Shown here: positions 5,796 through 6,092 of the stretch, one piece after another | Numbering within the stretch: the stretch's first letter is position 1 | Layout of the letters: each line of letters begins with the position of its first letter | Assembly: GCA_050743265.1 (NCBI GenBank) | Contig: JBOGEN010000089.1 | Location: 1 to 6,092 of the forward strand | Source of the DNA: JBOGEN01 sp050743265 | GTDB lineage: Bacteria > Actinomycetota > Actinomycetes > JBOGEN01 | Direction of reading: 5' to 3' | DNA length: 6,092 nucleotides | Notes under the pieces: generated by a model | What the model saw: only the letters and a program-made list of their open reading frames with translations | The model's database searches: none | Told to the model about the DNA's origin: nothing | Made by a program: the position numbers and the translations under genes

Positions 5796-6092
5796 ATGGC
5801 ACGCAGAACGACCCGTGCCCTGTTCGCAGTCTCCGGCGCTGCGATCTTGGCGCTGGGGCCCGCGACAGCAGTCTCGGCGGCAGAGCCTGACGAGCCGTCC
5901 GGCCTGCTGGAGACGATCGTGGACGTGATCACACCCGAGCCGACGGAGCCTCCCCCCAGCGAGACCGACCCATCGAGCCCCCCACCGTCCGACCCTTCGC
6001 CGAGTGACGGAGGTGCCGGTGGCGGCAGCGGTTCGTCGACCGGCGGTACCAGCTCCGGCGGTGGTGGCGGCGGGGCGACCGGCGATGGCGGG
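5796..6092 (+). CDS. Exported Pro/Ser/Asp-rich and Gly-rich protein, N-terminal part (runs off window)
   Basis: The open frame reaches the window edge with 99 residues read and no stop. Residues 1-29 form a Sec-type signal peptide: basic start MARRTTR, hydrophobic core ALFAVSGAAILALG, and a small-residue end ATAVSA before AEPDEP, with likely cleavage at about 28-29. The mature protein begins with a short ordinary stretch (SGLLETIVDVITPEPTEP). It becomes rich in Pro, Ser and Asp (about 50-72) and then almost pure Gly/Ser/Thr (from about 73). Such linkers usually join the cell surface to a folded C-terminal domain that lies outside this window. It may be secreted or wall-associated; the function is unknown. 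Confidence 0.8.
   Translation, partial: MARRTTRALFAVSGAAILALGPATAVSAAEPDEPSGLLETIVDVITPEPTEPPPSETDPSSPPPSDPSPSDGGAGGGSGSSTGGTSSGGGGGGATGDGG

Overview
The window is very G+C-rich, with the codon bias, GTG starts, GAF-ANTAR regulator and IS256-type transposase expected of an actinobacterium. I cannot name the genus from sequence alone. No complete new defence or metabolic system is visible. This is an accessory or decaying region: one intact insertion sequence, one tRNA gene, and several genes damaged by small indels, followed by more ordinary chromosomal genes.

Left part (1-1398): an apparently complete IS256-family insertion sequence. It has one transposase on the minus strand and imperfect terminal inverted repeats, and its left end coincides with the start of the window. 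About 155 bp further on is a complete tRNA-Ser(UGA) gene on the minus strand (1554-1642). Directly upstream of the tRNA is a heavily frameshifted tyrosine-recombinase remnant (about 1755-2144), whose catalytic core is disrupted by a 23-bp tandem duplication. Together these suggest an old integrative element or prophage that decayed beside a tRNA gene and was later joined by an IS.

Middle (2145-3687): about 440 bp without a gene but with two overlapping inverted repeats. Then comes a GAF-ANTAR regulator (minus strand) whose reading frame stays open only because two opposite frameshifts cancel, leaving about 42 residues of the GAF domain in the wrong frame. Another 370 bp without a convincing gene follows.

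Right part (3688-6092): an intact small PIN/NYN-like protein (minus strand) is divergent from an alpha/beta hydrolase (plus strand) that carries two separate 1-nt losses. Next are a small four-helix membrane protein and the start of an exported Pro/Ser/Asp- and Gly-rich protein that runs off the right edge.

The genes do not form one obvious pathway. The strongest theme is the density of small indels: at least four in the integrase, two in GAF-ANTAR and two in the hydrolase. These mean either real pseudogenisation or an indel-prone assembly, and read-level data would decide between them.
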